Shown here one piece after another: positions 24,011-34,689 of a DNA stretch of 64,000 bases (position 1 is its first letter; each line of letters begins with the position of its first letter). Under the pieces are notes generated by a model that saw only the letters and a list, made by a program, of their open reading frames with translations, did no database searches and was not told the origin of the DNA. Source of the stretch: Isoetes taiwanensis (taxonomy: Eukaryota; Streptophyta; Lycopodiopsida; Isoetales; Isoetaceae); assembly GCA_021234155.1 (NCBI GenBank), contig JAJEKV010000320.1, positions 62,001 through 126,000 on the forward strand. Reading direction: 5' to 3'. The translations under genes and the position numbers were made by a program.

Positions 24011-27000
24011 GACTACCCCACTTACAAAGAAGAGATGCGAGGACCTCGAATGGAGGTGCAACGAGTCCGAGTGCACCACGGCCGTCGCACCAAAGACCCC
24101 CATATCAGAGGCCGAGGTGGCTCAGTGGAATCAGCGGTACTTCCGTGAGGAGCAAGACATCCGTGCACGCCGCTCAACCTTATTAAAGCGGGATTGCCGG
24201 AGGAGCAAGGCGAGGATTTGCTGTAAGCTTACCACCCCGGTACTTGCAAAGCTCCAATTCATGATTTGGTTATCAAGAGTCCAATCGTGGCCTGAGGACC
24301 CAGAGCATGAGACCTCGCCTAGTTAAGTTTGCGCCTTGGATTGGGAGGCAAAATCTTTGTTGTTGCAACGCGACCGCCGCTTTTGAAAGGTACGCCCATA
24401 TACCCGATCCGATCTCACGCCACCGCAACAACTGGAAAGAAGCCAAGAGTTGGTCAAGATAAGAGAGATTCGGCTGTCGGAGAGGGCCGGGTTTGGTTAA
24501 TGGCAAGATGAAGGTATATGTGCCTCCTCGCCGCATTTAGCCATGAGGCAAAGACTTAACCAACAAACACCGGCCGCAGGGCGTCCGGTCCGTGGGCATC
24601 GTGCCGCAGGCCGTGAGAGGGCTGGATTGAGGCCTTCCACAACCGCAACACATCCATCGTGGTCCCGTGAGCGGCTGCCTGAAGTTATTCCAACCACGCC
24701 AGGCCCCTCGTGCACTGGGGATGGGTCCACGTACCGCACAAAGATAGGGAAAGTGTCTTCGCATTGTTTCCTCGAATTGTAGGGGCTTCCCGCGGGCGTA
24801 TGGGCGCTGGCTTGAATGGGATCGCTACGTGACATAGACATCGCCTTCCCCGGGGCAGAGACATGGGAGTATGAAGGGCATCGGTGCCGACATTCGAGGG
24901 TATCAAGATTTCTCACTTGCTAATGAGCCATGGCGTGACGCGGTACGGTGGAGTGGCTTGCTACTTTAGGGACGCTTCTTTAGCATGCAAGATCACACCG
25001 AGGGTCCGATGCATTTAACCGCTACATGTGGGTAATGGTATTAGAGCCTTGTCATGTCCCATTGTTTCTTGCTAGCCGCTACATTCCCCATGCGAGCTCT
25101 AAGTTCTACCAGTACATGATGCGCATTAATGTATGTCGTGATGCCGATAGGAAATCAGATGATGACATAGACCGCTATGACCGAGCAGGATGTGTGTTTT
25201 GCTTGGAGATTTCAATGCTCGACGGCTAGCTGCAAATTGCAGTCGGTGACCTTCCAAGGTGACGATAATGCTGATCCGCTTTGGTTTGAGACAACCGCTA
25301 TTCAAAGATACACGGCACTCCGTGATATGGTGGCTAGACCATTTGGCGTGCAACCGGGTCCAGCTCGCCGTGTTTTGACATGGTAATTTGTAATAGTATG
25401 CAACATGGCCACACTCGGGGGTGTTACTTGCGGGAGTGATAGGCGTGATGGGGAGCTAGTGTGTTGGATTACCTTCTCGCCCCGTGAAAGACTTGACATG
25501 GTTACACACTTCTCCATTGGCACAAGCAATGTGGGATGAGGAGGCTTTTCACGATCACTACCCGCTTTATGTCAATATTTGAATTGGGAGCACTCAATAG
25601 TGGAGACACATAAAGGGGCGTGGAGGGTTACCATACATCCCACGCTTATCGGCTGTGGGGCGATGAATCGTGTTGGTGCGGGAGTTCTGTGGGTTTGATA
25701 GCTTCTACACACCGCAAGACAGGTGTGCATGGTCGGTAAGGGCGCCGCTGTACCGCCGAGGCTTCCTTTGCAAATGAAGGGCCCTCCAACGAGGGACACC
25801 GCGCATTTTCCCCGGGAACCCCGTGGTTTGATGCTGATTGCAAGGCTCTAAAGAGCCAGCGCGCTTGGTCATAGATCCACGATTGCGCCCTCAGCCCCTC
25901 GCAGAAGACTATAAGCTCTTCCTAAAAGCCAAGAAGGGGAGATACATGGCGTAAAACCAAGGAGCGCTTGTTTGACATGCTCGATGGCGTAGCCAAAAGC
26001 TTTTGGCGAAGGTGTTATACAAGAAGCGCCAGGTGGCTGGTAATGTAAGTGTGGAGCAATGGATGCACCGCCGGGGAGTTATATGACCCCCGTGAGCTAA
26101 TGCCGTGGTCGGGACGTAGGAGAGGTGCCGCTCCACGCGTGAGGATGTCCGCCAGGTCTCGTGCATCCGGGCGAATGGCAAGGCAAAGGATTTGGCTGAG
26201 AGGGTGCGGCCGAAAGCTGTTGAAATGGGGTGGCCCATCTGTGGTAGGGGCCCCTAATCGGCGATCATTAACCGTGCTCACGGCGAGGGGCCCCCGTGAG
26301 TGGATGGTTAGTAAGGTTGTTCCCTGCTCATAAAGCGGGTAATACCGACCGGATGATTATGGTAAGCTCGGGCCGCTTGCAAAGCTCCCTGTGGGTGGTG
26401 GAGAAGAAACTTACTAAGTGGGCCGAGGAGGCAGGGGGTGCGGGCACTGGTCAGCAAGCTTTCGCCACCACCCACCTAATCGACCATATCTTCACTTTGA
26501 GAGTGTTGATGGAAGGAAGGAAGGTACTTTTTATCGTCCACCTGAGACCAATCTGGTCTATGGGATGGAGGCAAGCCTAATGCGCGACAGACTTGTATTG
26601 TCGCTTTGTAGATTTTAAGACCGTGATATGATACCGCCCCCGAGACATGTCGCGGGCAGAGGTTGCAAGAATTCGCGAGTTCCACAGAGTTGCGTAACGG
26701 GGTGCACCAGCTTTATGATGGGATTTATGCCGCACCGCCTTTATGAAGATCGGCGGTAGCTAGCACTATGGGAGTTAATGGCTGCCCGCTGTCTCCAATG
26801 CTTTTGGGTTGTACATTGATAGCTTGGAGATCGTGGATGCAAAGACCATGGGGAGAGGGGTGCAATTATCCGATGCGACCTCGTGAGCCGGTTATTATAT
26901 GGGATGATGTAGCTTTGCTAGCCCACACGGCCAATAAAGATGAGGTAAAGAAGATTTGGATGCCCCTGGGTTCCGTGGGGCAACGGAATGACAAATGAAC

Positions 27001-28292
27001 TTGCACAAAACTAAGCTTCAGCGATCCTCGTCTTCGCAACACCCTATCCCCGAAAGTTATATTACGGGGACGTGAAGTGGAGATGGTGCGAGCTTCAAGT
27101 ATCCGGGAATTGATTTCACTACTAACATGCCGTGGGATGAGTGTGTGGAGAGGAGAGCCGCAAGCAGCCGGAAGGCTTTATATGCAAAGGCAAAACGCGT
27201 GGTTTGGGATAGATCTCGCGGATCGGGCGAGGAGAGCACACTGTTTAGGGCTTTGGTCCATCTTTGCGCTATATGGGGTGGAGGTTTGGGGCCCCCGCGG
27301 TTAGCAAAAATACATGGGATAGGTTGGAAAGGGTGCGTAAAAGCTTTCTTAACATATAGCTTGGGAGTGAAGGACACCGCATCGCATCGATTTTGTTGTA
27401 TGAGACGGGGTTCGCCCTTATAAAGATTCGCTATCGCGGGCATCTTACTTGCTTCCATAAGGTGGATGGTATGGATGACCATCGCTGCCCCCACAGCCGC
27501 GGTTGTTAACGCAGGGCCCCCTACCGGGCGGAAGAGGGTATGGCACGAAAGTAATCGTGAAGGGATGGTTTAGGAGGTGGTCTATGGATTACCAAGATGG
27601 TAACATTTGGCAGTCTCGGCGCATGTAATGGGCAATTGGATGCGGGCTATGCTGCCACCCCGTGGGATGCCTCTACTCTTGCAAAGCCCAAGACAGAGCA
27701 CTATCACGCCGATTAATCCCGCCTTGAGCATGGACCCCATGGCATTCTTGAAAGCACACATCTCCTCGTGGAAGAAACGGAGAACTATTGGCGCCATAAG
27801 GACGGTTCCCATTACCTCGTAATTGAAACAGTCGGCTGGGGGGTGAATGGCGGGCACGGATCCCTGTGGAGGAGAGGATATGTCGGTGTTGTGAGATGCA
27901 CGGATAGAGGATGAGCACCATGCCCTCCAAATGGGTGCTCCAAAGATATGCCCATGTCCGAAAGCAAAGGCACACCGATCTTAGATGCTCGACACACCGC
28001 TACATCGATTTCGCATCACCTATGGTAACGCCGACCGGGAGCTTACATCCCGCAGATTTTGGCCGGCCGACTTGCTCTTCGGGGCATGGTATTTGAGAGC
28101 CTCTCGTTAGGGTTTTTCCTCCCAAGTGGGGTTTTTTCATCCCAAAGTAGTAGGGTTCTACCGCATGAGTTACATTGTTTGTTTTTTGTGTTGGGATTTT
28201 TGGCTTTTTTGCCTGTTCTCTGCATGTACCGTCTCATAGGCCTCTGGCCTCCGTGGACGTTGAAATAAACTTCCTTCCTTCCTTCCTTCCTT
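24011..28292 (+). mobile_element. Heavily decayed GC-rich LINE, same group as the 46-51 kb element
   Basis: Fragments in all frames follow LINE order. CVLLGDFNARR (endonuclease, 25205-25222) comes first, then WFDADCKAL (near 25830) and FLKAKK (near 25920). The reverse transcriptase signature GCPLSP lies at 26780-26797, DDVALLA at 26903-26923 and a CAIWGVEVWGP-like block near 27265. It ends with the stem-loop AGGCC-TCT-GGCCT (28238-28250), CCGTGGACGTTG and (TTCC)n. The WFDxxCK block, the VWGP block and the stem-loop match the element at 46-51 kb, so both belong to one group. Dozens of stops and shifts; a fossil. It is markedly GC-richer than its flanks. Confidence 0.7.
28238..28292 (+). repeat. 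LINE 3' stem-loop and (TTCC)n tail
   Basis: Stem AGGCC/GGCCT with loop TCT at 28238-28250, a 14-base linker, then TTCC repeats to 28291. See the stem-loop finding for comparison with 15833, 19195 and 51549. Confidence 0.7.
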
Positions 28293-28305
28293 TCAAAATA
28301 AAAAC

Positions 28306-29060
28306 CTAGGTAAAGAAATTAAAGAAAAAAGGGCGACCGGGACCCAGGAACCCTAGACCACCCGACTTCGTCGGGATACCCAGACCCGGTATCTCTAGCA
28401 AAAAAGCACAGGCCAAGCCTGCGCAAATCCGGCAGCCGAACTGAGGTCGGACCACCCAAACGATGAATTCTTGCTGTGAGATGCTTCGAATAGAGCTGCA
28501 GAGAGATAGGAAACAAAAGTAAGATGCGATCTGCAGGCCAAGAAGGTGATCAGAGAAATCAAAACGCAACAGGTTCGGGAGCAACCCAAGATGACGAATC
28601 AGAAGAATCAGAGCAGATGAAGAACAGAATAATCAGAGCAGAAGGGGCTTGAAACAAAAAAAACAAACAAGAATAGCACGAAAATGGATAGAGAGAACCA
28701 GCCAAGGGAAGAATCAGCGAATTCCAGTTGGTTTATAGGATCGGGACTGCAAGAGTGGCGTGATCCAGAATAACTGGTAACTCTGAGCCCAATCCATCTG
28801 AAGAAACTAGAGAACAGTACTTGAATGGAAGAATAAGCAGTAGAAAACTCTAGAACCAATAGAATTCAGCTCAAAGGAAACGATGATGAGGAATGCTAGC
28901 AGGCAACATGGATATATAATAGACAGAGCCAAAGAAAGCCTGCGCAAGAAAAGGCTCGGGCCATAGATAGATCTGACGCCCAAAATGGCCTGACGCCAAA
29001 ACAGGCATCCCTTTCCCCAGAATGATGGTTCTCTTTTATATAAGAAGAGAACCATGGCAT
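28306..29060 (-). repeat. Reverse copy of the LINE upstream (5' leader) repeat
   Basis: 28845-29060 is the reverse complement of 45170-45385, which lies upstream of the LINE ORF1 at 46.2 kb. Shared words, read on this strand, include AGAGAACCAT, GGATGCCTGTTTTGGCGTCA, GGGCGTCAGATCTATCTATG and ATATATCCATGTTGCCTG. No ORF of interest. Likely a 5'-leader fragment of a minus-strand copy. Confidence 0.6.
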
Positions 29061-29312
29061 TTCCATCTCAGGCTTCCTACCACGAATCACCTGAATCCCT
29101 TCCAGAACAACAGAACAAGAAAGCCCAATCCCTTGTAAGAGAAAAGAAAGCTCAGAAAGCAACAACGCAACCTGCTTTCTGCACAAAGGAAATCATCTTC
29201 TACTCAGCTCCACCTGTCCTGCTGCCAAAATCGGGCTGCTTTTAGCAACCCCCATGAAGGCATAACCTGCCTTCTGTGACCATGCACAACAGCCACAAAA
29301 TTCCCCGCCCTC

Positions 29313-29692
29313 GCAAATGTTGTACCGTACATATACCGTACCGTACGTCCGAAACGTATTTTTTGAAAAAATACATATTTTTTGTCATACATGCTTAAAG
29401 TGCTTAAAATACGTTTTTTTTTTAAATTAAGAAAAAGCTTAAATATTACTAAAAATGGAATTAAACTACAAATAGATTGTTGGAATGTTGGTTAGCATGC
29501 TAATTTGCTATGTAGGAGATCCGGGTTCAATCCCTGGTGAGTACAAAGTAAACGTATTTTGAAAAACTAGTGTCTGTTCTTTTAAAAAAAGCTGCAGACA
29601 TATTTTTTAAAAAATACGTGTACCGTACGGTACGGGAGGATACGTATGCATTTTTAAAAAATACGCGTATTTGAACAACATTGTCGCAAACC
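29313..29692. repeat. Fold-back of CCGTAC palindromes around a tRNA-like core
   Basis: Both ends start with an ATGTTGT word in opposite orientation and contain GTACCGTAC-type palindromes and TATTTTTTnAAAAAATA blocks in mirror arrangement. The centre (about 29476-29545) reads like a tRNA: TGGTTAGCATGC (A-box region) and GGGTTCAATCCC (B-box, T arm). It does not fold as a canonical tRNA gene that I can complete, so it is probably a tRNA-derived SINE head captured in a fold-back element. Confidence 0.4.
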
Positions 29693-29827
29693 CTTTGGGG
29701 AAAAAAACAACGGTCTTCCCCTTTTTTCGCCCAACCTATGACAAAATCTAAGAAAGGAGACATTTTGGGGACGTAATCACGTATCTTAAAAATTGTCAAG
29801 GACTTATCCTAAACAATTAAATCTTGG

Positions 29828-29970
29828 TGTAACGGACCCATGGGAGACGCTCGAGTGGATCTTGGTGTCGCGTTCCCAAGACACCGCATAAATGGGTAGA
29901 AGCGACTACTCATAAACGTCTAGACAGTTTTGCCCAGTTGGCTAAGGGCATGTCGGTTAGGAACGTTACA
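29828..29970 (+). repeat. TRIM 5' LTR
   Basis: 143 bases, TG...CA ends. Differs from the 3' LTR by a few substitutions and two single-base indels. Confidence 0.9.
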
Positions 29971-29972
29971 TT

Positions 29973-29986
29973 TGGTATTAGAGCAG
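29973..29986 (+). promoter_or_regulatory. TRIM primer-binding site
   Basis: TGGTATTAGAGCAG two bases after the 5' LTR; plant elements usually carry TGGTATCAGAGC, complementary to initiator tRNA-Met. Confidence 0.85.
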
Positions 29987-30091
29987 GGCTCGAGTTCGAG
30001 TCTCCATGGGGGCAAGTATGACCCGGTTGGACGGTAGGTCATGACTTGGTCTGTGATGCTCGAGGACGAGCATGGTTCTAGTGGGGGAGAT

Positions 30092-30236
30092 TGTAACGGA
30101 CCCATGGAAGACCGCTCGAGTGGATCTTGGTGTCGCGTTCTTAAGACACCAGCATAAATGGGTAGAAGTGACTACTCATAAACGTCTAGACGGTTTTGCC
30201 CAGTTGGCTAAGGGCATGTCGATTAGGAACGTTACA
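30092..30236 (+). repeat. TRIM 3' LTR
   Basis: 145 bases, preceded by the polypurine tract at 30080-30091 and followed by the CTTGG duplication. Confidence 0.9.
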
Positions 30237-30241
30237 CTTGG

Positions 30242-31511
30242 TCTATGAAAATTAGATCTTCTATCTAGAATGTAGCCTTACTTTTTTCAGTAGGACGCGC
30301 ATTAGCATGGAGGCGTGGCCGACACGCCGGAATGTCCTGTAAAAGGACATTGTTAAAACGTAAAGTTTAGGATTTATTCTGGCGGCTCCGGCTGTGGCGA
30401 TGGCACCCTGCTCGGTTGTGGCGCCCCAACCCCAATTTGCAGCCCTGCTCCGGCTATGGCACCGTAACTCAGTTGTAACGGTTTCTTCTGGTTGTAAATT
30501 TCTGTTATATTTGTGCTTACGTTTGTGTTTCTTGTGCATCTCAGATCTTGTTCTTGATCGATTTCTAGGAGCAAGAAATAAAGCCTTTAAGGCTACAGAT
30601 TCCTGTTTACCTATCAGCATGGTGTCTGTCATGTTAATTGCCTGTAGCTGTGCCCTATTGGCATAAGCCCAACAAATCGATTTTTGATCCGTTTTTTCCA
30701 CATCCATCAATGCTTCCATACTTTTGCCTGTTTCTAGGGTTTTTACTTCATCTATTCCCATTTTGCCGAAAGCAGGGGCTCGATTTTGGATGACAATACT
30801 TCTTGTATCACAATTTTTGGATCGGCTTCCCAAGCTCGTTGCAAGTCTTCATATAGGTGCTCTCAAGCTTTTTTTTAAGGAATCTGTTGCTGGAGCTTTG
30901 GACCGGGGTTCAATTCCCTGGGCAGCAAATGTAATGTTCTGTAAAACTAAATAAGAAAGCAGAATGCGAGTCAAAATGCAGGCAGAAATCTTAGAATGCA
31001 AGTAAGAATCCCCGAATACAAGTAAACTTCAAAATATAGGTAAGAAATTCAGTATGTCGGGTAAAACCTTAGAATGCAAGCGAAGAGGACATTCCATGAA
31101 AGAAAACATGGCACGTGGCGGCAGCTCATTGGCGGAGTAGCCCCTAACCAAACTTTACGTTCACGTAAACAACACTTACGTGTCATCCTGCCCTAGCTTC
31201 CATTGTGGTGCTGACACGTGGCAGTTTCAATTCCAATAATGTGAGGTAAATTTAGTTGCATTCTGTTTTTACTTGCATTCTGATTTTTTTGCAGAAATTC
31301 CGATTTTCTACTTACATTCCTGATTCACACTTACATTCTGAATCACATTCAAAGCTTGAAACACATTCAAAGCATAATCAAAGCTTGAAATACATTCAAA
31401 TTGGATCATTCAATGCTGGAAACAAAATCAGATATTGATTATCTCAGTTATACAGTTATATGCTCATCTTCAGCATATGAAATTCACTGAATCATATCAA
31501 TAAAACACATA
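30242..31511. other. Non-coding stretch with inverted words and G-box-like sites
   Basis: A hairpin AATGTCC-TGTAAAA-GGACATT lies near 30331-30351. ACGTAAAGTTT recurs in inverse orientation near 31150, and GGAATGTCCT (30328) in inverse near 31087. A tRNA T-arm-like piece (GGGGTTCAATTCCC) is near 30905. Degenerate GAATGCAAGTAAG words at 30960-31090 face TTACTTGCATTC-like words at 31260-31345. Two CACGTGGC boxes lie near 31112 and 31215. The open frames (for example 30261-30833 minus) have no recognisable domain. Probably overlapping old elements; it forms the 3' flank of the recombinase gene. Confidence 0.4.
31163..31190. repeat. Left arm of an inverted repeat flanking the recombinase gene
   Basis: The reverse complement of this 28-base stretch matches 34842-34869 at 24 positions (core CAGGATGACACGT). 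Orientation is inner to outer on both sides. Confidence 0.4.
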
Positions 31512-33876
31512 TCACTTGAAATTGAAGACACAGTTATGAAATGTTTTCCCTACAACACCACTAAACCGACGTGCTGCGACCACCTTCTCCAGATCATCCC
31601 AATGATCATTTAAGAATGTATCATCTTCAACTTCTTTTCGCAGATCTGCATGTGACATTAAAGGCCCTGGAACATCGATACTAGGTACCTGAACTTGCTT
31701 GACAGCATCTATGATTGATGTAGAACCTGATACTGGAGCAGAAATTATTGAAGCAGATGTAGAAGATACAGGATTACCATGTGGAGCTTCAACATTTTTG
31801 CCAAACTGCCCTTTATCGTACGCATTAAGCTCATTCTTATAAACCGCTTCAAACATCCTTCTAGATCCAGTTTCATCGAACGACTTGCCAGCTATCTCCA
31901 TTGCAGCCTTCACTTGCAAATCTGCAGTTTTATCATAGCTGAATATAGCAGAACATGCAACTAATTAGGAAAACTACACAAATAAAGAAACATGCCAAAA
32001 AAATTGTACAATAATTACCTTTGAAAAGCCTCTACAGTGCGATGTCCAGTAACTTTCATACCAATATTAATTGGTACACCAGCTCGTGACAACCTGGAAA
32101 CTAGTGTCGTCTGTCCACTCTTTCCACTGAAAGAGCCATCAACTCCTATAAGCTTCATCATGTACTTCAACCATTGTGACATCTTTCGACCATTAACCTT
32201 ATGCTTTACATTATACCATGCCTGCAAGATTTAAAGAGTTTAAGTTTTAAAAATTAAAGCTATTATGAAATATAAAAAACAGTTATTTATCGTTTTACAT
32301 GGTGAAATAATTGCCTGCTTGAATAACCAGTCATCATCAGGAGTTGAGTAAGGGTAATGGCGGAAAAATTGTTTGAAGGTCACAATTACATCTTCTTCAT
32401 AAACACGAAGCGGCATCCGAAAGGATTCTTCTTGGTACCTGTCCATGCTTACGTCATACTGCTTTGACAGCCTCTCATTATATTCTACGTACTCCTTCCC
32501 ATTTTCCGTTCTTATCTCAAAATCTGCCACCTTCAGACCTTCTAACTCGTCTTGACCCCGAATACCAAATCTGGAAACACAGTAAAATAATAGCATCTTT
32601 TGCAGACCAACGGAATGTTGAATTCCATGGTCAACATCAAATAGAAGGGCCTGTTCGTTGGCGAATGAAATTTCATCCACTTTCTTCCTTTTTTTACACA
32701 CCCCTGGTGTCATCCTCGATCTCCTCATAGAGGCAACACATGCAAGCCTTGCCGTGAAAACAACATAATACTTAATATTGAAAGGAAATTCCTCTATACC
32801 ACTTTCTGCAATCTTCCGCTCCTGCTCACGTCGAATCATGCATTCAAATCTTCTAAACAAGTCTTGAAGCCTGCAAGAAAGAATGTAAGAGGTAATAAAA
32901 GAATGTCAAATAAATAAAAGAATGTAAACTAAAAGAATGTCAACTAAAAGAATGTAAACTAAAATAATGTAAACTAAAAGAATGTCAACTTACGTTTCGG
33001 GGGGTACATTGATCCATCTAGCTTCACAACTTGAAGCATAAATAGCTCCAACATGCTGGAAAACTCCTTCAAATCAAGCTCCTCAATTTTCTTATCAACA
33101 TGAATTTTCATATGAACCCTCCAACAGTCAAACCGCCTCCTCGCCCACTGCATTTTTGCCTCAGACTTGCTAATGCCGCCGCTACAAACTTCTTGCAGCA
33201 AATCTTTATCGATTTCCAAAAAGGGAACTGTTGGTTGTTTCTCAAAATTCTCTTTCTCGCTTTCACATGGAACTACCACGCTTAGATGCCCATTAGATTC
33301 TGCTTCTTCAAGGTATTTTGTAATTGCGTCATCAGAAAACTCAGTTTCAAAGCTAACATCTTCATCCTGCGGGTTAGTTACATCACTTAAAACAGAAACT
33401 TCAGAACTGCCGGCAGCTTGAGAGATGTGCAGATCAAAGCTTGGAGTCGAATCCATGCCTGCAAGCCTCCAGGCAACATTCTCAGCATCTCCAATCATAT
33501 AACATAATGCATTGACAAGAAAAATTAGAGGGAATCCCATGATCCAACCTCTACAATGTCTAAGCACTAGTTTCTTCACCCTGTGTAACAAAAAAGACGA
33601 GCAAGAAACTATACAAACATATAATGAATAAAAGAACAGAATATTAAGAAACTAGTAAAGACAAAATATCAGAATATCGGACCTAAGAACTTGTAAAGAC
33701 AGAATATCGGACCTAAAAACCCTAAGATCATATACAAGCAGGAACATAAGAAACCTAACATCTAAAATAAACCAAACTTTTTACCTTCTAAAGCCTGATG
33801 TGCCCTTAGATTTGTCTTCCCACCAATATTTGGCAAAAAATACAACTCGCGGGATCTTCCAACACCTGAAACGCAT
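31512..33876 (-). CDS. Crypton/DUF3504-type tyrosine recombinase gene, five exons
   Basis: Inferred minus-strand exons: 33876-33785, 33580-32994, 32870-32315, 32221-32019 and 31938-31512, about 620 codons. Exon 2 ends in a SAM-like core-binding domain (SEAKMQWARRRFDCWRVHM, then MLQVVKLDGSMYPP). Exon 3 carries the start of the catalytic domain: LLFYCVSRFGIRGQDELEGL (first catalytic Arg in FGIRG) and the strand pair YVEYNERLSKQYD. Exon 4 has SGKSGQTTLVSRLSRAGVP and TGHRTVEAFQ. The nucleophile Tyr follows at the start of exon 5 (SYDKTADLQ), restored only by splicing. The usual H-x-x-R is K-x-x-Q, so strand cleavage may be lost. Exon 3 to 4 needs a GC-AG intron. Exon 2 to 3 is one base out of frame unless an acceptor 8 bases further on is used. 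Start: the ATG at 33876 follows an in-frame stop. No reverse transcriptase nearby, which argues against DIRS elements. Confidence 0.78.
32915..32992. repeat. 15-base tandem repeat in recombinase intron 2
   Basis: Five near-identical units of AAAAGAATGTMAACT fill most of the 123-base intron between exons 2 and 3, stopping at the splice donor. Related GAATGT/ACATTC words occur 3' of the gene (31300-31400). Confidence 0.75.
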
Positions 33877-33971
33877 TTGATTTGCAAGAATCACAAACAA
33901 GTGAGTTAATAGCAAAATTTAGGGGCCAGAATAGAATAAAAGCAAGCAAGAGTCCAAGCAGTTGAACCTAA

Positions 33972-34628
33972 GGGTGAAATCACACTTGTGCCGGCCCAGG
34001 ATATAAAATTTTCATTCGCCAATAAAATTCTTGCGTTTCAAATTCCTGGGCGCCCCCTCTATCACACTCAGAGTGCCCGAGACGCAAGATTTCCTGGGCA
34101 GGGTGTGTATTCTTGGGCGGGGGTTATCCCTGACCAAGATCTTGGGCACCGCCACGTCGAAGCCACGTTTGCAAAGAAATATCGAAGAAGAAAGATTAGA
34201 GTTCTTACTGCTTCAACAGGTACTCGGTTTAGAAAGATTCATCAGTAGATTCTCGCAGAATGAAGCCGAATTTGTGAAAAACACTGGCAATGATGCATCG
34301 TAAAAATTCGAACTATCAGAACCTAAAAGACCGAAGCTAACGCTAAGACCCAAAATCAAGAGAAAGCTTTAATTTGTAGAAAGCTAATCCGTGTAAGTGA
34401 TTTTCGTAAATTTGGGCAATACTAGAACGCGTCTGAGTCATGCAAGATGTCGATTTAGGGTTCTTCGATTTTAGGGTTCTTCAAGCTCCGACTGTTTTCA
34501 TTTATAAAAAATTTGACATGGCATGTCATTTTTGGGCGCAAGTCTGATACCGCTATCTTGGGCATCTTCATCCCCTGTCCAAGACATAAAAAACTCAATC
34601 CTGGGCGGGCTATAGTGTGATTTCACCC
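33972..34628. mobile_element. PIF/Harbinger-like MITE, 657 bp, TAA target duplication
   Basis: Terminal inverted repeats start GGGTGAAATCACAC and stay recognisable for about 32 bases, ending CGGCCCAGGAT on the left and with its counterpart on the right. The element is flanked by TAA on both sides (33969-33971 and 34629-34631), the 3-base target typical of PIF/Harbinger. No transposase. It lies in the ~800 bases between the divergent recombinase and roadblock gene models, so it has replaced or split their shared promoter region. Confidence 0.8.
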
Positions 34629-34689
34629 TAAGCAAAAAAAACTCCAAGATTTTCGAAAAATCTCCACAAAAGGTTCGGAATGCTACAAA

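Larger units (their letters stand above)
29828..30236 (+). mobile_element. Complete TRIM (miniature LTR retrotransposon), 409 bp
   Basis: Two direct LTRs of about 144 bases, each TGTAAC...GTTACA, flank a 121-base interior. The interior starts with TTTGGTATTAGAGC, a primer-binding site matching the 3' end of initiator tRNA-Met apart from one base, and ends with the polypurine tract GTGGGGGAGAT. The element is flanked by the 5-base target duplication CTTGG (29823-29827 and 30237-30241). It has no coding capacity, so it must be moved by proteins of an autonomous LTR element. The LTRs differ at only a handful of positions, so the insertion is fairly recent. Confidence 0.92.

Noticed and set aside
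24011-28292. Cluster of host genes in the GC-rich block
   Set aside because: The pieces follow LINE domain order (GDFNAR, GCPLSP, DDVALLA, VWGP) and end in the LINE stem-loop and tail.
29476-29545. Functional tRNA gene
   Set aside because: Only A- and B-box words and a T arm are visible; acceptor and anticodon stems do not pair convincingly.
30261-30833. 190-codon minus-strand frame
   Set aside because: No recognisable domain, crosses a hairpin and several repeat words, and lies directly beside a TRIM; kept only as non-coding.
31512-33876. DIRS or Ngaro retrotransposon as the source of the recombinase
   Set aside because: No reverse transcriptase, RNase H or split repeats nearby, and the gene has several introns.
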